From: Gammaproteobacteria bacterium
GTDB lineage: Bacteria; Pseudomonadota; Gammaproteobacteria; Burkholderiales; Sulfuricellaceae
Length of the DNA: 47,016 nt
Assembly: GCA_018823025.1 (NCBI GenBank)
Contig: JAHJJI010000123.1
Location: forward strand, 1-47,016
Reading direction: 5' to 3'
The translations under genes and the position numbers were made by a program. Under the pieces are notes generated by a model. It was not told the origin of the DNA and did no database searches. It saw only the letters and a list, made by a program, of their open reading frames with translations. Positions 16,662-27,533 of this stretch are shown here, in pieces. Each line of letters begins with the position of its first letter. Within the stretch, counting starts at the first letter, position 1.

Positions 16662-17688
16662 AAGCGGCTTCCTGACGATTCACGAGTTGCCAATAAGAAA
16701 AAAACAATTGCTCCAGCACCAATCTGGTGTTCAGCGGATGGTGCACAGCGCGCTGCGCAGTTAATAACTCCTGCTGGAACCGAAACAATTCTATCAAGTT
16801 AACAGCTTTTGCCAAGCGATTCATTTCCGCTGACGACTCAGGCTGGTATCGCGCCTGTCCCGCCATACCAATACTTGCTAGATCATAGACCCACTGCTGC
16901 ATCCAATTGAGTATCCAGGCCAACTCCATCTTGTCGCCCTGCTCTGCCAAGGCAAGCGGGTCAAATCGATCCGGCGCACCAAGCTGTTCCAGAATTTGAC
17001 GGCGTTTAACCTGATAATCTTCTGCGCTTAACAGAAGGGCGGCAAGGGGGGCGTAGCCCGATTGCGCCAGGCAAGCTTCCGCTTCTGCGACCCCCTGCTC
17101 CCGTAGCCACATCAATGCCTCTGCACGCCCAGGAAGCGGTGCGTCAATCTTTTGGCAGCGGCTGCGAACTGTAGGAAGCAGGCGTTGGGGCTGATGTGAC
17201 ACAAGAATGAACAAAGTGCCAAGCGGCGGCTCCTCCAATGTTTTTAGCAGCGCATTGGCTGCGTGAACATTCATCGCTTCCGCCGGGTGAACCAGAATAA
17301 TGCGCATGCCATTGCGGTGAGTTGTCAGGTTGACGAAATCCGCTAATTCACGAATCTGGGCCACAGTAATGAATTGGCTCGCCTTTTTATCGGTCGCCTT
17401 GCCCTGCTCTGCCGTTTCGCCCGTAGATTCAGCCGCGGAACTCTGTGCTTCAGGTTCAAGTAGACGAAAGTCGGGATGTCCGCCGATCTTGAACCAATGG
17501 CATGAGCCGCAATGTTCGCAAGGTTCACCCGAATCCAGTGGGGATTCGCACAGTAACGCTTGTGCCAGCGTATAGGCCAAATGGAATTTCCCGATTCCAC
17601 CACGGCCTTGCAGCAACAGCGCACCAGGCAAAGTTGCCTTGGTCGACATTAGTCGCCGCCAAATATTATTTTGCCATGAATAAATCAT
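16654..17688 (-). CDS. holB: DNA polymerase III subunit delta'
   Basis: A clamp-loader subunit of 344 residues. The AAA+ fold is visible but the P-loop is GRGGIGKF, lacking the usual Thr/Ser, in keeping with delta' not hydrolysing ATP. A four-cysteine zinc module (CESPLDSGEPCEHCGSC) and the arginine-finger region SRCQKI are present. It starts 5 bases after tmk ends and overlaps pilZ, so the three are coupled. Confidence 0.94.
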   Translation of the reverse strand: MIYSWQNNIWRRLMSTKATLPGALLLQGRGGIGKFHLAYTLAQALLCESPLDSGEPCEHCGSCHWFKIGGHPDFRLLEPEAQSSAAESTGETAEQGKATDKKASQFITVAQIRELADFVNLTTHRNGMRIILVHPAEAMNVHAANALLKTLEEPPLGTLFILVSHQPQRLLPTVRSRCQKIDAPLPGRAEALMWLREQGVAEAEACLAQSGYAPLAALLLSAEDYQVKRRQILEQLGAPDRFDPLALAEQGDKMELAWILNWMQQWVYDLASIGMAGQARYQPESSAEMNRLAKAVNLIELFRFQQELLTAQRAVHHPLNTRLVLEQLFFSYWQLVNRQEAAYV

Positions 17689-17693
17689 ATTAA

Positions 17694-18314
17694 TCAGGCT
17701 GATGAAATGATATCTTCAAGATCAACTTGAATTTCATTCAGCGTTCGCCCGCTATCGATCACCCGGATTCGCTCCGGGAATTGCGATGCGCGCTTCAAAT
17801 AAGCGTCCCGCACGCGTTGGAAAAAATCCTGCTTTTCCTGTTCGAAACGGTCCAGAGAAGCATTGCCGGACAAGCGCTGCCGACTAACTTCGAGTGTAAC
17901 GTCGAATAACAGGGTCAAGTCCGGCTGCAAATCCTGCTGAACCCATTGCTCAAGGATTTTCAGTTTGGATTCTTCCAGTCCCCTGCCCCCGCCCTGATAG
18001 GCAAAACTGGCGTCGGTAAAGCGGTCTGAAATCACCCAGGTTCCAGCACTCAACGCAGGAATAATGACCTTGTCCAGGTGCTCCCGCCTGGCAGCGAACA
18101 TCAGCAGGGCCTCGGTTTCAAGATTCATGGCTTGATGCAGGAGCAACTCGCGCAATGCTTCGCCAAGTGGCGTTCCGCCCGGTTCCCTGGTGACAAGGAC
18201 ATTTTTACCTTGACTGCGCAAGCGCTCCGCCAACCAATTCAGGTGGGTGCTCTTACCGGCACCATCAATTCCCTCAAGGGTGATAAATTTTGATTTATTT
18301 ATATTTAATATCAT
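17694..18314 (-). CDS. tmk: Thymidylate kinase
   Basis: It phosphorylates dTMP to dTDP. The P-loop is [12 protein letters not shown], followed by [11 protein letters not shown] and [18 protein letters not shown]. The protein has 206 residues when started at ATG 18314, the normal family length; the frame runs back to 18419 inside mltG without family similarity. No clear ribosome site is seen, so coupling to mltG (13 bases upstream) is likely. Confidence 0.94.
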   Translation of the reverse strand: MILNINKSKFITLEGIDGAGKSTHLNWLAERLRSQGKNVLVTREPGGTPLGEALRELLLHQAMNLETEALLMFAARREHLDKVIIPALSAGTWVISDRFTDASFAYQGGGRGLEESKLKILEQWVQQDLQPDLTLLFDVTLEVSRQRLSGNASLDRFEQEKQDFFQRVRDAYLKRASQFPERIRVIDSGRTLNEIQVDLEDIISSA

Positions 18315-18327
18315 TATGTTGCGATAT

Positions 18328-19341
18328 TTAATTAATCTTTTTTCTGGATAAATTTTTCTGGTAACGCACCACAGCCTGATTATGTTCCGCCAAGCTGCGG
18401 GAAAACTGGTGGGTGCCATCCCCCTTGCTTACGAAATACAGCGCAGAGGTCTCACCAGGGTGTAAAGCCGCATGGATAGAAGCCGATCCCGGCATGGCAA
18501 TCGGGCCGGGCGGAAGTCCGCTGCGAGTGTAAGTATTATAGGCATTATCGGCGGTTAAATCGCTCTTACGCAAATTACCATCAAACGTCTCACCAAGGCC
18601 ATAAATGACTGTTGGGTCCGTTTGCAACCTCATGCCGATACGCAGGCGATTGATAAAGACGGCAGCGATCATCGGGCGTTCTACGGATTGCCCGGTTTCC
18701 TTCTCGACGATGGAGGCCATGATCAAAGCTTCGTAAGGTGTGGAATATGGTAAATTCTTGCTGCGTTCCTGCCAGGCATCGGCTAGTCGTTGTCCCATGA
18801 TCTGGTTGGCCCGTTTTAATACTGACAAGTCGCTCATTCCGGTACTAAAATAATAAGTGTCTGGAAAAAAGAGCCCCTCGGCGCTCTCCTCCTCGACCCC
18901 CAGACGATTTAACAACTCCCTGTCGCTCAGGCCGGTGGTGTCGTGCCGAATGGCCGGATGCTCGTCTAGCGACTTGCGCATCTGGCTGAAATTCCAACCC
19001 TCTATAAACACAATTGCGCTCTGGCTGACATCGCCCTTCGTGATCTTTTGAAGCAGTTGGAACGGAGTGATTTCATGATCCAGTTGATAATTGCCGGCCT
19101 TGATTTCCCCTTCCCTTCTAAAAGATTTTGCCAGGGTGATAAAGCTCCATGGCTCTGAAATCAGCCCTTCAGTACTGAATTGTCTGGCAACGGTACGCAG
19201 GCTGCTGCCATGCTTGAGCGTAAACTCGTAAGGTACTTGGGGTAGGTGCACAGGGGTGTTGGCAAAATACAGTATCCAGCCCGCAGCCATCATTCCCAAC
19301 ACGATGAGCGCGGCAGCGCCGCGCTTAATGACAGTCATCAT
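18328..19341 (-). CDS. mltG: Endolytic transglycosylase MltG
   Basis: An inner-membrane lytic transglycosylase that cuts nascent glycan strands and sets their length. One membrane span (about residues 8-27) is followed by a LysM-like region and the YceG domain with catalytic glutamate in [11 protein letters not shown] (E213). The family end motif [11 protein letters not shown] and [10 protein letters not shown] are present. Length is 337 residues, as usual. It overlaps the pabC stop by 17 bases. Confidence 0.94.
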   Translation of the reverse strand: MMTVIKRGAAALIVLGMMAAGWILYFANTPVHLPQVPYEFTLKHGSSLRTVARQFSTEGLISEPWSFITLAKSFRREGEIKAGNYQLDHEITPFQLLQKITKGDVSQSAIVFIEGWNFSQMRKSLDEHPAIRHDTTGLSDRELLNRLGVEEESAEGLFFPDTYYFSTGMSDLSVLKRANQIMGQRLADAWQERSKNLPYSTPYEALIMASIVEKETGQSVERPMIAAVFINRLRIGMRLQTDPTVIYGLGETFDGNLRKSDLTADNAYNTYTRSGLPPGPIAMPGSASIHAALHPGETSALYFVSKGDGTHQFSRSLAEHNQAVVRYQKNLSRKKIN

Positions 19342-20137
19342 CCAGCAAATTCCTCAAGAGCGCCGCCAGTTTTCCGACCGGCCATGTTTTTCCGGCTAGT
19401 TCCCTGACTTGCCAGACGCCGAATACGCTGTTGCAAAGCACAACCTCGTCCGCGTCATAAATTCGGGCCAACGGCAGATTTTCCACCCTGACCGCCATAC
19501 CGAGCCGGCCAGCCAGATCCATTATGCGTTCCCGCTGCACGCCGGCCACGCCGCAACGCAAGAGATCCGGGGTGTGCAAGGTCTTGCCCTTAAGAAGGAA
19601 CAGATTACTCATCGTGCCTTCGATTACATTTCCACCCATGTCGAGCATTAAACCCTCGGCAATTTCGGAATTGCTCCATTCCCGTCGCGCCAGCACGTTT
19701 TCCAGTCGATTGAGATGCTTGATCCCGGCCAGCAAGGGTTGTATGCCAAGGCGCGTGGAGCAAAGGTGCAGCCTCACCCCATCTGTCAAATAGCTTGCCG
19801 GATACTGCGGAGCGGAAGTCGCCATCAGAATGCGAGTCGGCCCTATGTGCTCAGGGATAGCATAGCCACGTTGGCTCTCGCCACGAGTGACAATTACTTT
19901 CAGCACGCATTCTGGTGCATCCGCTAGCAATTGGGCCATTTCTACAGCCAGGATGGTTTCCGGCGGGCAAACAATGTCGAGCGCCGCACAATCCGCGTAC
20001 AGCTTGTCATAATGACGTGGCCAGCACAATGGATGGCCGGCTCTCACCAGCAAAGTACGAAAAACCCCATCACCGTACATTAAACCCCGGTCAAAGGCCC
20101 GGACATATTCGCTCGGAAGACCATTAACCAGGATCAT
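19325..20137 (-). CDS. pabC: Aminodeoxychorismate lyase
   Basis: A PLP-dependent class IV aminotransferase-fold enzyme that releases pyruvate from aminodeoxychorismate to give p-aminobenzoate for folate. The 270-residue protein has FDRGLMYGDGVFRT at the N-terminus, the PLP lysine in LAGIKHLNRLENVLAR, and GTMSNLFLL. It overlaps pabB by four bases (ATGA) and sits between fatty-acid genes and mltG as in E. coli. Confidence 0.93.
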   Translation of the reverse strand: MILVNGLPSEYVRAFDRGLMYGDGVFRTLLVRAGHPLCWPRHYDKLYADCAALDIVCPPETILAVEMAQLLADAPECVLKVIVTRGESQRGYAIPEHIGPTRILMATSAPQYPASYLTDGVRLHLCSTRLGIQPLLAGIKHLNRLENVLARREWSNSEIAEGLMLDMGGNVIEGTMSNLFLLKGKTLHTPDLLRCGVAGVQRERIMDLAGRLGMAVRVENLPLARIYDADEVVLCNSVFGVWQVRELAGKTWPVGKLAALLRNLLDDDCH

Positions 20138-21456
20138 TGAGCAGCTCCTATCGCCCTGAGCAAGCCCTTCGCCTTGGCGCGGGTTTCGGCAAGTTCACGT
20201 AAGGGGTCGGAGTCAGCAACGATACCTGCACCGGCCTTGAAGGTCAGTGCACTCTCTTCGAGCATGAAGGTGCGGATCAGGATGTTGAGATCCATGCTGC
20301 CATCGTGATTAAGATATCCCATGCTGCCTGTATAAGCGTAACGGGATGAGGGTTCAAGCTCACTGATGATTTGCATGGTACGGACCTTGGGGCAACCGGT
20401 AATAGTGCCCCCTGGAAACAACGCACGCATCACTTCAGAAGGTGTCGTATTCTCGCGCAAACGACCATGCACACTGGATTCGATGTGATGTACGTGAGCG
20501 TAGCTGCACACCGTCATCAGTTCGCAGACCTCGATGCTGCCTGGCTCGCACACCCGCCCCAGATCATTACGTTCGAGGTCGACCAGCATGATGTGCTCGG
20601 CGCGTTCCTTGGGGCTGGCTATCAACTGTTGGCGCAGCAACTCATCCTCTTCTGCCAGCGGAGCACGCGGATGCGTGCCGGCAATCGGGCGCGTCTCGAT
20701 CACGCCACCGCGTACCTTCGCCAGTCGCTCCGGAGAGGAACTGATAATCTGGTGACTGCCGAAGTCGGCGATTCCCGCAAACGGGGCCGGGTTGCTCTCG
20801 CGCAGGCGCGCGTAAACGCCGGCCGCACTGTCTTGATGTTCGATCCGTGCCCGCCACTGGCGTGCAAGATTGACCTGGAACACGTCCCCTTCCAGGATGT
20901 AATGCTTAATTTTAGCCACCCCTTGCAGGAAAATCTGTTCGTCTTCCTCTTCAACTTCCTCCACCCTTACCGGGCTACCCGCATATTCGGCAACATCACT
21001 CAAATCGGTGTGCAGGTCTTCAAGAAGATGTGAATGGGCTTCCTCAGCAAACAAGTAGGTCTGCCCCTCGGCATGGTCGACCATGATCGCCGCAGGGATG
21101 CGGATAAGGGCGGCCAACGGGAATTGGCTTGTCTGCTGTCTTTCTGCGACGGAGGGCTCCAGCTGGTGCAGCAATTCGTAGCCGAGATAAATGAACCAGC
21201 CCCCGTGAAAGGGAAGCCTGGTCTCCCTCTGATCGGGTGAGCGCGCGGCTTTACCCCACTCTTCATCCAGCACGGAAAAAAATGATTTTCCCAGTCCTGC
21301 CGGATCGGAGGGGAATATTTGTGACTGCACTGGAAAAGCGAAAAGAATATCCCAGCCGGGACAACTCAGAGTTTGCAGCAGATAAGGATAGCGCAACGGA
21401 TTTGCCGCATGAAGGCCAAGCAAGTCAGGTGTACCGGGAAGCTGTATGACGGGCAC
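20134..21456 (-). CDS. pabB: Aminodeoxychorismate synthase component I (PabB)
   Basis: A chorismate-binding enzyme of 440 residues that aminates chorismate in folate synthesis. The family blocks GDVFQVNLARQW, HIMLVDLERNDLGRV and LFPGGTITGCPK are present. The substrate-loop motif is RPIAGT with A259, where E. coli PabB has PIKGT with a catalytic lysine; PIAGT is the form in anthranilate synthase TrpE. Coupling to pabC favours PabB. The start is GTG 21456, with AAGG about six bases upstream. E. coli has pabC but not pabB at this place. Confidence 0.88.
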   Translation of the reverse strand: MPVIQLPGTPDLLGLHAANPLRYPYLLQTLSCPGWDILFAFPVQSQIFPSDPAGLGKSFFSVLDEEWGKAARSPDQRETRLPFHGGWFIYLGYELLHQLEPSVAERQQTSQFPLAALIRIPAAIMVDHAEGQTYLFAEEAHSHLLEDLHTDLSDVAEYAGSPVRVEEVEEEDEQIFLQGVAKIKHYILEGDVFQVNLARQWRARIEHQDSAAGVYARLRESNPAPFAGIADFGSHQIISSSPERLAKVRGGVIETRPIAGTHPRAPLAEEDELLRQQLIASPKERAEHIMLVDLERNDLGRVCEPGSIEVCELMTVCSYAHVHHIESSVHGRLRENTTPSEVMRALFPGGTITGCPKVRTMQIISELEPSSRYAYTGSMGYLNHDGSMDLNILIRTFMLEESALTFKAGAGIVADSDPLRELAETRAKAKGLLRAIGAAQ

Positions 21457-21506
21457 AAGCCACCTTAATGACGAGAAACCCCCAGAGACGTGAGCCCCTG
21501 CAGGCT

Positions 21507-22745
21507 TCAGATCTTGCGAAACACCAGAGTACCGTTGGTGCCACCAAACCCGAATGAATTCGACAGGGCGACTTCGATTTTCATCTTGCGGGCAACATTA
21601 GGCACATAGTCAAGATCGCACTCGGGGTCCTGCTCGACCATATTGATGGTCGGCGGAGAAATTTGATGATATATGCTCAGTGCAGAAAATACCGCTTCGA
21701 CCCCGCCTGCAGCACCAAGCAGATGACCGGTCATGGATTTGGTCGAATTGACCGCGATATTATTGGCGTGTTCGCCAAAGCACAGCTTGACCGCCTTGGT
21801 TTCTGCCAAATCGCCCAAAGGCGTGGAAGTGCCATGGGCATTGATGAAATCAACCTGATCGTGTGGAATACCCGCGTTACGCAAGGCATTCGTCATGCAT
21901 CGAGCGGCACCGCTACCGTCCTCGCAGGGTGCCGTCATGTGGTTGGCATCTGCGCTCATGCCGAAACCTGGCACTTCGGCATAAATTCTCGCTCCGCGCG
22001 CCTTGGCGTGTTCGTATTCCTCGAGCACCAGTATCCCTGCGCCTTCTCCAAGCACGAAGCCATCCCGACCGGTATCCCAGGGGCGACTCGCCCTTTCGGG
22101 ATCATCATTGCGAGTGGATAGGGCGCGTGCCGAGGCAAAACCGCCAACCGCCAGTGGTGTCACAGTAGATTCCGCTCCGCCCGCGATCATGATATCGGCA
22201 TCGCCGTACTCGATCATGCGCGCGGAATCGCCAATGCAGTGAGTCGCCGTGGTACAGGCGGTAACCATCGCCAGATTCGGGCCTTTTAGTCCAAACATGA
22301 TGGACAGATTACCCGAGATCATATTGATGATCGTACCTGGAATGAAAAACGGGGAAATTTTGCGTGGTCCGCCTTCCAGATAGGTGTTATGGGTATCCTC
22401 GATCATTGGCAGACCGCCGATGCCGGAACCAATATTAACGCCGATACGTTCGGCGTTTTCCGGGGTAACCACAATGCCGGAGTCCTTGATCGCCTGTACT
22501 CCCGCCGCAAGCCCGTAATGGATAAAAATATCCATACGGCGAGCTTCCTTGGCGGAAATATACTCGGTGACATCGAACCCTTTGACCTCGCCGGCGATCT
22601 GGGAGGAAAAAGCCGTGGGGTCGAACCGGGTAATCCGGCTAATTCCAGATTTGCCGGCAAGAATGTTCGACCACGCTTGCTCAACAGTATTACCGACAGG
22701 CGAAATTATGCCCAGGCCAGTGATGACGACTCTGCGTTTAGACAA
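21507..22745 (-). CDS. fabF: 3-oxoacyl-ACP synthase II
   Basis: The condensing enzyme of fatty-acid elongation, needed for C16 to C18 unsaturated chains. It has the nucleophile C164 in VTACTTATH, the first histidine in [11 protein letters not shown], and the lysine and second histidine in [14 protein letters not shown]. The 412-residue length is standard. The start appears to be TTG 22745 ([11 protein letters not shown]) with TGGAG about five bases upstream. It follows acpP after 42 bases. Confidence 0.96.
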   Translation of the reverse strand: MSKRRVVITGLGIISPVGNTVEQAWSNILAGKSGISRITRFDPTAFSSQIAGEVKGFDVTEYISAKEARRMDIFIHYGLAAGVQAIKDSGIVVTPENAERIGVNIGSGIGGLPMIEDTHNTYLEGGPRKISPFFIPGTIINMISGNLSIMFGLKGPNLAMVTACTTATHCIGDSARMIEYGDADIMIAGGAESTVTPLAVGGFASARALSTRNDDPERASRPWDTGRDGFVLGEGAGILVLEEYEHAKARGARIYAEVPGFGMSADANHMTAPCEDGSGAARCMTNALRNAGIPHDQVDFINAHGTSTPLGDLAETKAVKLCFGEHANNIAVNSTKSMTGHLLGAAGGVEAVFSALSIYHQISPPTINMVEQDPECDLDYVPNVARKMKIEVALSNSFGFGGTNGTLVFRKI

Positions 22746-22787
22746 GACGGCTCCAGTTGCGAGTGGTTACAGGATAGATGGGACAGT

Positions 22788-23024
22788 TTAGTTCAGATGA
22801 CCATTAACGTAATCAACGGCTTGTTTGACGGTGGTGATTTTTTCCGCTTCTTCGTCAGGAATTTCGCAGTCGAACTCTTCTTCCAATGCCATGACCAGCT
22901 CAACAGTATCCAGGGAATCAGCGCCCAGGTCGTCGACGAAGGAGGATTCAATCTTTACTTCTGCTTCGTTCACGCCAAGTTGCTCAGCAACGATTTTTTT
23001 GACGCGTTGTTCGATATTTTCCAT
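22788..23024 (-). CDS. acpP: Acyl carrier protein
   Basis: A small acidic four-helix protein of 78 residues. The phosphopantetheine is attached to S37 in the [18 protein letters not shown] helix. It carries growing acyl chains for the enzymes encoded on both sides. GAGAGGG lies eight bases before the ATG, and a promoter of its own is likely in the 86-base gap behind fabG. Confidence 0.97.
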   Translation of the reverse strand: MENIEQRVKKIVAEQLGVNEAEVKIESSFVDDLGADSLDTVELVMALEEEFDCEIPDEEAEKITTVKQAVDYVNGHLN

Positions 23025-23064
23025 CTAAGTACCCTCTCTTGAATCGCTATAAAAAAGCTGACGC

Positions 23065-23093
23065 ATTTTACCAAAAATTGCCCACTTCACCAA
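23065..23093 (-). promoter_or_regulatory. Likely internal promoter for acpP-fabF
   Basis: On the minus strand: TTGGTG, 17 bases, TAAAAT, with TG one base before the -10 (extended -10). It would start RNA about 34 bases before the acpP ATG. E. coli acpP also has extra promoter activity at this place, which fits the high demand for ACP. Confidence 0.5.
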
Positions 23094-23110
23094 ACGGGAA
23101 GTTTGCCCAA

Positions 23111-23851
23111 TCAACTCATATACATGCCGCCATTGACGTGCATTGTGGTACCCGTGACATAACCGGCTTGCGGCGAAGCCAGGAAGGCAACCGAAGCTGC
23201 GATATCCTGAACCGTACCAAGTCGTCCCAGCGGGATGTGGCCTAGCAGGCCATTGCGCTGCTCCTCGCTCAGGGCGCGGGTCATGTCCGTATCGATGAAA
23301 CCTGGCGCGACACAGTTTACCGTGATATTTCGGCTGCCGACTTCGCGTGCCAGCGACTTGCTGAAGCCAATGATAGCTGCCTTGGCAGCGGCATAATTAG
23401 TCTGGCCGGCGTTCCCCATCGCGCCTACCACCGAGGCAATGCTGATGATGCGGCCATAACGCGCTTTCATCATCGCGCGCAGAACAGCCTGGCTCAAGCG
23501 GAACACGGACTTCAGGTTGGTATCCATGATGTCGTCCCACTCTTCTTCCTTCATCCGCATCAGCAGGTTGTCGCGGGTGATGCCGGCATTGTTGACCAGA
23601 ATAGAGATTTCACCAAATTGAGTGCGTATGGCTTGCAACACCTGTTCGATTTGCGCAGGATCTTTGACGTTCAGAGCCAGCCCTGCACCCTTGATGCCGG
23701 CTTGGCTCAGATAACTGCTGATATTGTCTGCGCCGGCCTGGCTGGTCGCCGTGCCGACAACGGTTGCGCCCTGCTTGCCGAGTTCCAGCGCGACAGCTTG
23801 GCCAATTCCACGACTGGCGCCTGTTACCAAAGCAATTTGCCCATCCAGCAT
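23111..23851 (-). CDS. fabG: 3-oxoacyl-ACP reductase
   Basis: An NADPH-dependent short-chain dehydrogenase of 246 residues that carries out the first reduction of each elongation cycle. It has the Rossmann motif TGASRGIGQ, NNAG, and the catalytic set S140, Y153 and K157 (YAAAK). It follows fabD after 16 bases. Confidence 0.96.
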   Translation of the reverse strand: MLDGQIALVTGASRGIGQAVALELGKQGATVVGTATSQAGADNISSYLSQAGIKGAGLALNVKDPAQIEQVLQAIRTQFGEISILVNNAGITRDNLLMRMKEEEWDDIMDTNLKSVFRLSQAVLRAMMKARYGRIISIASVVGAMGNAGQTNYAAAKAAIIGFSKSLAREVGSRNITVNCVAPGFIDTDMTRALSEEQRNGLLGHIPLGRLGTVQDIAASVAFLASPQAGYVTGTTMHVNGGMYMS

Positions 23852-23867
23852 TTAACTATTCTCCTGA

Positions 23868-24797
23868 TTATTTCAATGTATCCATTGCCTGGCGCAGCGC
23901 TGCTTCATCAGACAGCGCAAATGCCTGCATGTCGCCATTAATGCGCTTGTTCAGTCCAGCCAGCACCTTCCCAGGTCCGCATTCTGCAAGTTTGAGAATG
24001 CCTTGATCTGCAAAGCTTCGGACTGTTTCCACCCATCTCACCGGGCTGTACAGTTGGCGCGCCAGTGCATCCTTGATGCCAGCCTCATCGCCGTGACTTT
24101 TGACATCGGCGTTATGCACCACCGGAATTTGCGGCGTCTTGATCGAAATAGTCTGCAGGCGCTGCGTCAATGCATCCGCCGCCGGGCGCATCAGAGCGCA
24201 ATGGGATGGAACGCTGACCGGCAGCGGCAGCGCGCGTTTTGCACCCTTTTCCTTGGCCAGAACCATGCCACGTTCAACCGCAGTTTTGTGACCTGCGATC
24301 ACGACTTGACCCGGCGAATTGAAATTGACCGGCTCCAGCACCTCGCCTTGCGCTGCTTCGGCACAAACGGCTCGCACGGCATCGTCATCGAGTCCCAGAA
24401 TCGCTGCCATGCCCCCCACCCCTTCGGCCACCGCTTCCTGCATGGCCTGTGCGCGGAACCGCACCAGTGGCAATGCATCGGCAAATGATAGTGCTCCGGA
24501 TGCAACCAGCGCGGTGTATTCGCCCAGGCTGTGGCCGGCCAGCATAGTCGGCTGAGGTCCTTGCAGGACGTTCCAGGCACGGAACACCGCCATACCGGCA
24601 GTCAGCATTATCGGTTGGGTATTCACGGTCAGGTTGAGCTCTTCGGCGTTGCCGCCCGTGACCATGCCCCATAAATCCTGCTTGAGAATGCTCCCCGCTT
24701 CCTCAAAGGTTTCTCGCACGATGGGAAGCCCATCGAAGCCATTCATCATGCCGACCGACTGCGAACCTTGTCCTGGAAATACGAATGCGAAACTCAT
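23868..24797 (-). CDS. fabD: Malonyl-CoA:ACP transacylase
   Basis: It moves malonyl groups from CoA to ACP. The 309-residue protein shows FPGQGSQ, the nucleophile S90 in GHSLGEYTAL, the arginine of RFRAQAMQ and the catalytic histidine in VSVPSHCALM. It lies 13 bases after fabH. Confidence 0.96.
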   Translation of the reverse strand: MSFAFVFPGQGSQSVGMMNGFDGLPIVRETFEEAGSILKQDLWGMVTGGNAEELNLTVNTQPIMLTAGMAVFRAWNVLQGPQPTMLAGHSLGEYTALVASGALSFADALPLVRFRAQAMQEAVAEGVGGMAAILGLDDDAVRAVCAEAAQGEVLEPVNFNSPGQVVIAGHKTAVERGMVLAKEKGAKRALPLPVSVPSHCALMRPAADALTQRLQTISIKTPQIPVVHNADVKSHGDEAGIKDALARQLYSPVRWVETVRSFADQGILKLAECGPGKVLAGLNKRINGDMQAFALSDEAALRQAMDTLK

Positions 24798-24810
24798 GTT
24801 TTTAACTTTC

Positions 24811-25770
24811 TTACCAAGTTACCAGCGCAGAACCCCAAGTGAAACCGCCACCCACGCCTTCCATCAGTATAGTGTCGCCGGGCTTGATCCGGCCATCCCG
24901 AACCGCGACATCCAGCGCCAAGGGAATCGAAGCCGCCGAGGTGTTACCATGTTTGTCGACCGTGACCACGACATTATCCATGCTCATGCCCAACTTCTTG
25001 GCAGTGGCCTGGATAATGCGAATATTGGCCTGATGCGGCACTAGCCAGGTGATGTCCGACTTCTGCATGCCATTGGCTGCGAGAGTCTCCTCAACGATGG
25101 AGTCCAGCACCCCGACTGCAAACTTGAACACGCCGGTGCCGTCCATTTCCACGAAGGGGTTACCTTCAGCCTTGCCGCCCGAGAGGCACGCTGGCACAGC
25201 CAATAGATGGCCATAACGGCCATCTGCATGCAGATGGGTGGAAATAATTCCAGGTTCTTCACTGGCTTTCAGGACAACCGCTCCAGCGCCATCACCGAAT
25301 AGGACGCAGGTGTTGCGGTCGGTCCAGTCCATAATGCGGGAAAAAGTTTCCGCACCCACAACCAGGGCGCACTTGCTTTGTCCGCCACGAATGAACTGAT
25401 CGGCCGTTGCCAGGGCGTAGACAAAACCACTGCAAACCGCCTGGATGTCGAACGCCGGGCCACCGCTTCGGATACCCAGTTTGTTCTGGAGAATACAAGC
25501 CGTACTGGGAAACACCACATCAGGCGTGGTTGTGGCGACGATAATCAAGTCTATACTTTGCGGGTCGACGCCGGCCATTTCTATGGCCCTCTGCGCCGCT
25601 TGAAAAGCCAGATCGCTGGTGGTCTGATTTTCCGCGACGATGTGGCGTTCGCGGATACCCGTGCGGGAAAAAACCCACTCGTCCGAAGTGTCGACCATCT
25701 GCGCCAGATCGTGGTTGGTCAGGATTTTTTCCGGCAGGTAGCCGCCGGTACCGATAATACGTGAATACAT
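24811..25770 (-). CDS. fabH: 3-oxoacyl-ACP synthase III
   Basis: The initiating condensing enzyme, joining acetyl-CoA and malonyl-ACP. It has C113 in [11 protein letters not shown], the histidine of VPHQANIRI and the asparagine of [10 protein letters not shown]. The length of 319 residues is standard. The ATG at 25770 directly abuts the plsX stop codon (25771), so translation is probably coupled. Confidence 0.96.
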   Translation of the reverse strand: MYSRIIGTGGYLPEKILTNHDLAQMVDTSDEWVFSRTGIRERHIVAENQTTSDLAFQAAQRAIEMAGVDPQSIDLIIVATTTPDVVFPSTACILQNKLGIRSGGPAFDIQAVCSGFVYALATADQFIRGGQSKCALVVGAETFSRIMDWTDRNTCVLFGDGAGAVVLKASEEPGIISTHLHADGRYGHLLAVPACLSGGKAEGNPFVEMDGTGVFKFAVGVLDSIVEETLAANGMQKSDITWLVPHQANIRIIQATAKKLGMSMDNVVVTVDKHGNTSAASIPLALDVAVRDGRIKPGDTILMEGVGGGFTWGSALVTW

Positions 25771-26787
25771 TCAGGCCTTTTCCTCGTTCAGCAGGGCCAT
25801 TTGTTCATTGATCCGGCGCAGCACGCCGTTGCGCACTTCCTCGACCGCTCGTTCAATGGCGAACTGAAAGGCGAAACTATCTGCCGAGCCGTGGCTTTTC
25901 ACCACAACCCCTCGCAATCCAAGCAGGCTTGCGCCGTTGTAACGCCGATGATCGAGGCGCTTCTTGAATGCGCTGAGAACCGGGTAGGCGATAAGGCCAG
26001 CCAATTGGGTCAGGATGTTGCGCTTGAATTCCTGGCGTAAAAAAGTCGCCAACATCTGCACCAGTCCTTCCGACGCCTTCAGCGCCACATTGCCGACAAA
26101 GCCATCGCATACCACCACGTCCGTGGTGCCTTTATAGATGTCGTTGCCTTCCACATTGCCATGGAAATTCAGATGGCTCTGACGCAACAACTCGGCGGTC
26201 TGCTTGACCACTTCGTTGCCCTTGATGTCTTCTTCGCCAATATTGAGCAGACCAACGGTGGGGGCTTCCTTGTGCTCCACAGCGGAAACCAGCATCGCGC
26301 CCATTACCGCGAACTGGAGCAGGTGGTTGGCAGTGCAATCCACATTGGCTCCAAGGTCGAGAACGTGAGTATGGCCGTTCAGCGTGGGCATCATCCCAGC
26401 AATTGCCGGTCGTTCTATCCCGGGCAGCATTTTCAGGACAAAGCGGGATATGGCCATTAACGCACCGGTGTTACCGGCGCTAACGCAAGCATTCGCCTCG
26501 CCCGTTTTTACCAGGTTGATAGCGACACGCATGGAGGAGTCTTTTTTGTTGCGCAAGGACAGCGCGGGGGGGTCGTCCATGGTAACCACCTCGCTAGCAT
26601 GATGAATGCGTAGACGAGAAGACACAGTGGCCTTGAGGGAGCGAAGCTCGGCCTCGATCACCTCGGCCAGGCCGACTAATACTATATTGACTTCAGCGTC
26701 CCGTTTCAGGTACGCCAGAGCAGCAGGGACAGTGACATGGGGTCCGTGATCGCCCCCCATGGCGTCGATCGCAACAGTGATATCCAT
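25771..26787 (-). CDS. plsX: Phosphate acyltransferase PlsX
   Basis: It makes acyl-phosphate from acyl-ACP for the first step of phospholipid synthesis. The 338-residue protein begins [14 protein letters not shown], the family signature, and contains [18 protein letters not shown] and [13 protein letters not shown]. It sits between rpmF and fabH, as in most proteobacteria. Confidence 0.96.
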   Translation of the reverse strand: MDITVAIDAMGGDHGPHVTVPAALAYLKRDAEVNIVLVGLAEVIEAELRSLKATVSSRLRIHHASEVVTMDDPPALSLRNKKDSSMRVAINLVKTGEANACVSAGNTGALMAISRFVLKMLPGIERPAIAGMMPTLNGHTHVLDLGANVDCTANHLLQFAVMGAMLVSAVEHKEAPTVGLLNIGEEDIKGNEVVKQTAELLRQSHLNFHGNVEGNDIYKGTTDVVVCDGFVGNVALKASEGLVQMLATFLRQEFKRNILTQLAGLIAYPVLSAFKKRLDHRRYNGASLLGLRGVVVKSHGSADSFAFQFAIERAVEEVRNGVLRRINEQMALLNEEKA

Positions 26788-26820
26788 TACGCTTGTTGCA
26801 AACCGCCTTTACCGTACTGA

Positions 26821-27000
26821 TTACTCGCCCTTGGCACGCGCAACCTTTTTGCCACGGTAGAAACCGCTGGGGCTGACGTGGTGACGCAGGTGAATTTCTC
26901 CGGTGGTAGGCTCCACAGCCAACGGTGGGTTGGTCAGGAAGTCGTGCGCGCGGTGCATGCCACGCTTGGAGGGGGATTTCTTGTTCTGTTGTACAGCCAT
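26821..27000 (-). CDS. rpmF: 50S ribosomal protein L32
   Basis: A 59-residue basic protein, [20 protein letters not shown] at the start and [14 protein letters not shown] at the end. Residues [11 protein letters not shown]-type (here [12 protein letters not shown]) and the lack of the four zinc cysteines mark the zinc-free form. It lies eight bases after yceD and 33 bases before plsX, as in E. coli. Confidence 0.97.
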   Translation of the reverse strand: MAVQQNKKSPSKRGMHRAHDFLTNPPLAVEPTTGEIHLRHHVSPSGFYRGKKVARAKGE

Positions 27001-27008
27001 GATAACTC

Positions 27009-27524
27009 CTAATTTTTTCTCAAATCTTTCGTTTTCAGCGCGGCCAGAGCACTGAAAGCATTTTGTTTATCGGTTTTCGCCTGGCCAAAATCGTCGCCCG
27101 TCTTACAGTCTCCCGACGCGTGCGTAGGCACCATCGGCAAGCCCAGCAACACCTCATCCTCAACCAACGCCAGCACATCCATATTCGGATCCACTTTTAT
27201 AGCATCAGTTAATTCATCCTCGTTCACCAGTGCTGGAAAAACCTGTTCATCCTCGATTAATTCCAGTTCGGAATCGAGGTCCACAGGAAAAGCCAGAGCT
27301 CCAAGGCAACGCTGGCACCTAAGTTGCAGCATGCCCTTGACGGCGCAAACCAGAAAAAGCTTATCGTTCTCGCCGCGCTTACCGGTCAGGGTGTACTCCA
27401 GTATACCGCTACTGGAAAACAGTAAATCCTGCAGCCGACTCAAATTTGCGACCGCGACGCTACCGCTTAACGATTCGCCGTTGAGCGCAAACTCGATGCT
27501 GTTGATGACGACCTGTTCAGGCAT
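27009..27524 (-). CDS. yceD: YceD/DUF177 family protein (23S rRNA accumulation)
   Basis: A 171-residue protein of the YceD family, which is needed for normal 23S rRNA levels in E. coli and plants. A CQRC pair in the centre ([13 protein letters not shown]), an acidic middle ([11 protein letters not shown]) and the late [12 protein letters not shown] are typical. The ATG has no ribosome site and follows the -10 box by only nine bases, so it may be read from a leaderless mRNA. It is the first gene of the long minus-strand run. Confidence 0.9.
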   Translation of the reverse strand: MPEQVVINSIEFALNGESLSGSVAVANLSRLQDLLFSSSGILEYTLTGKRGENDKLFLVCAVKGMLQLRCQRCLGALAFPVDLDSELELIEDEQVFPALVNEDELTDAIKVDPNMDVLALVEDEVLLGLPMVPTHASGDCKTGDDFGQAKTDKQNAFSALAALKTKDLRKN

Positions 27525-27533
27525 AAGGCGCGC

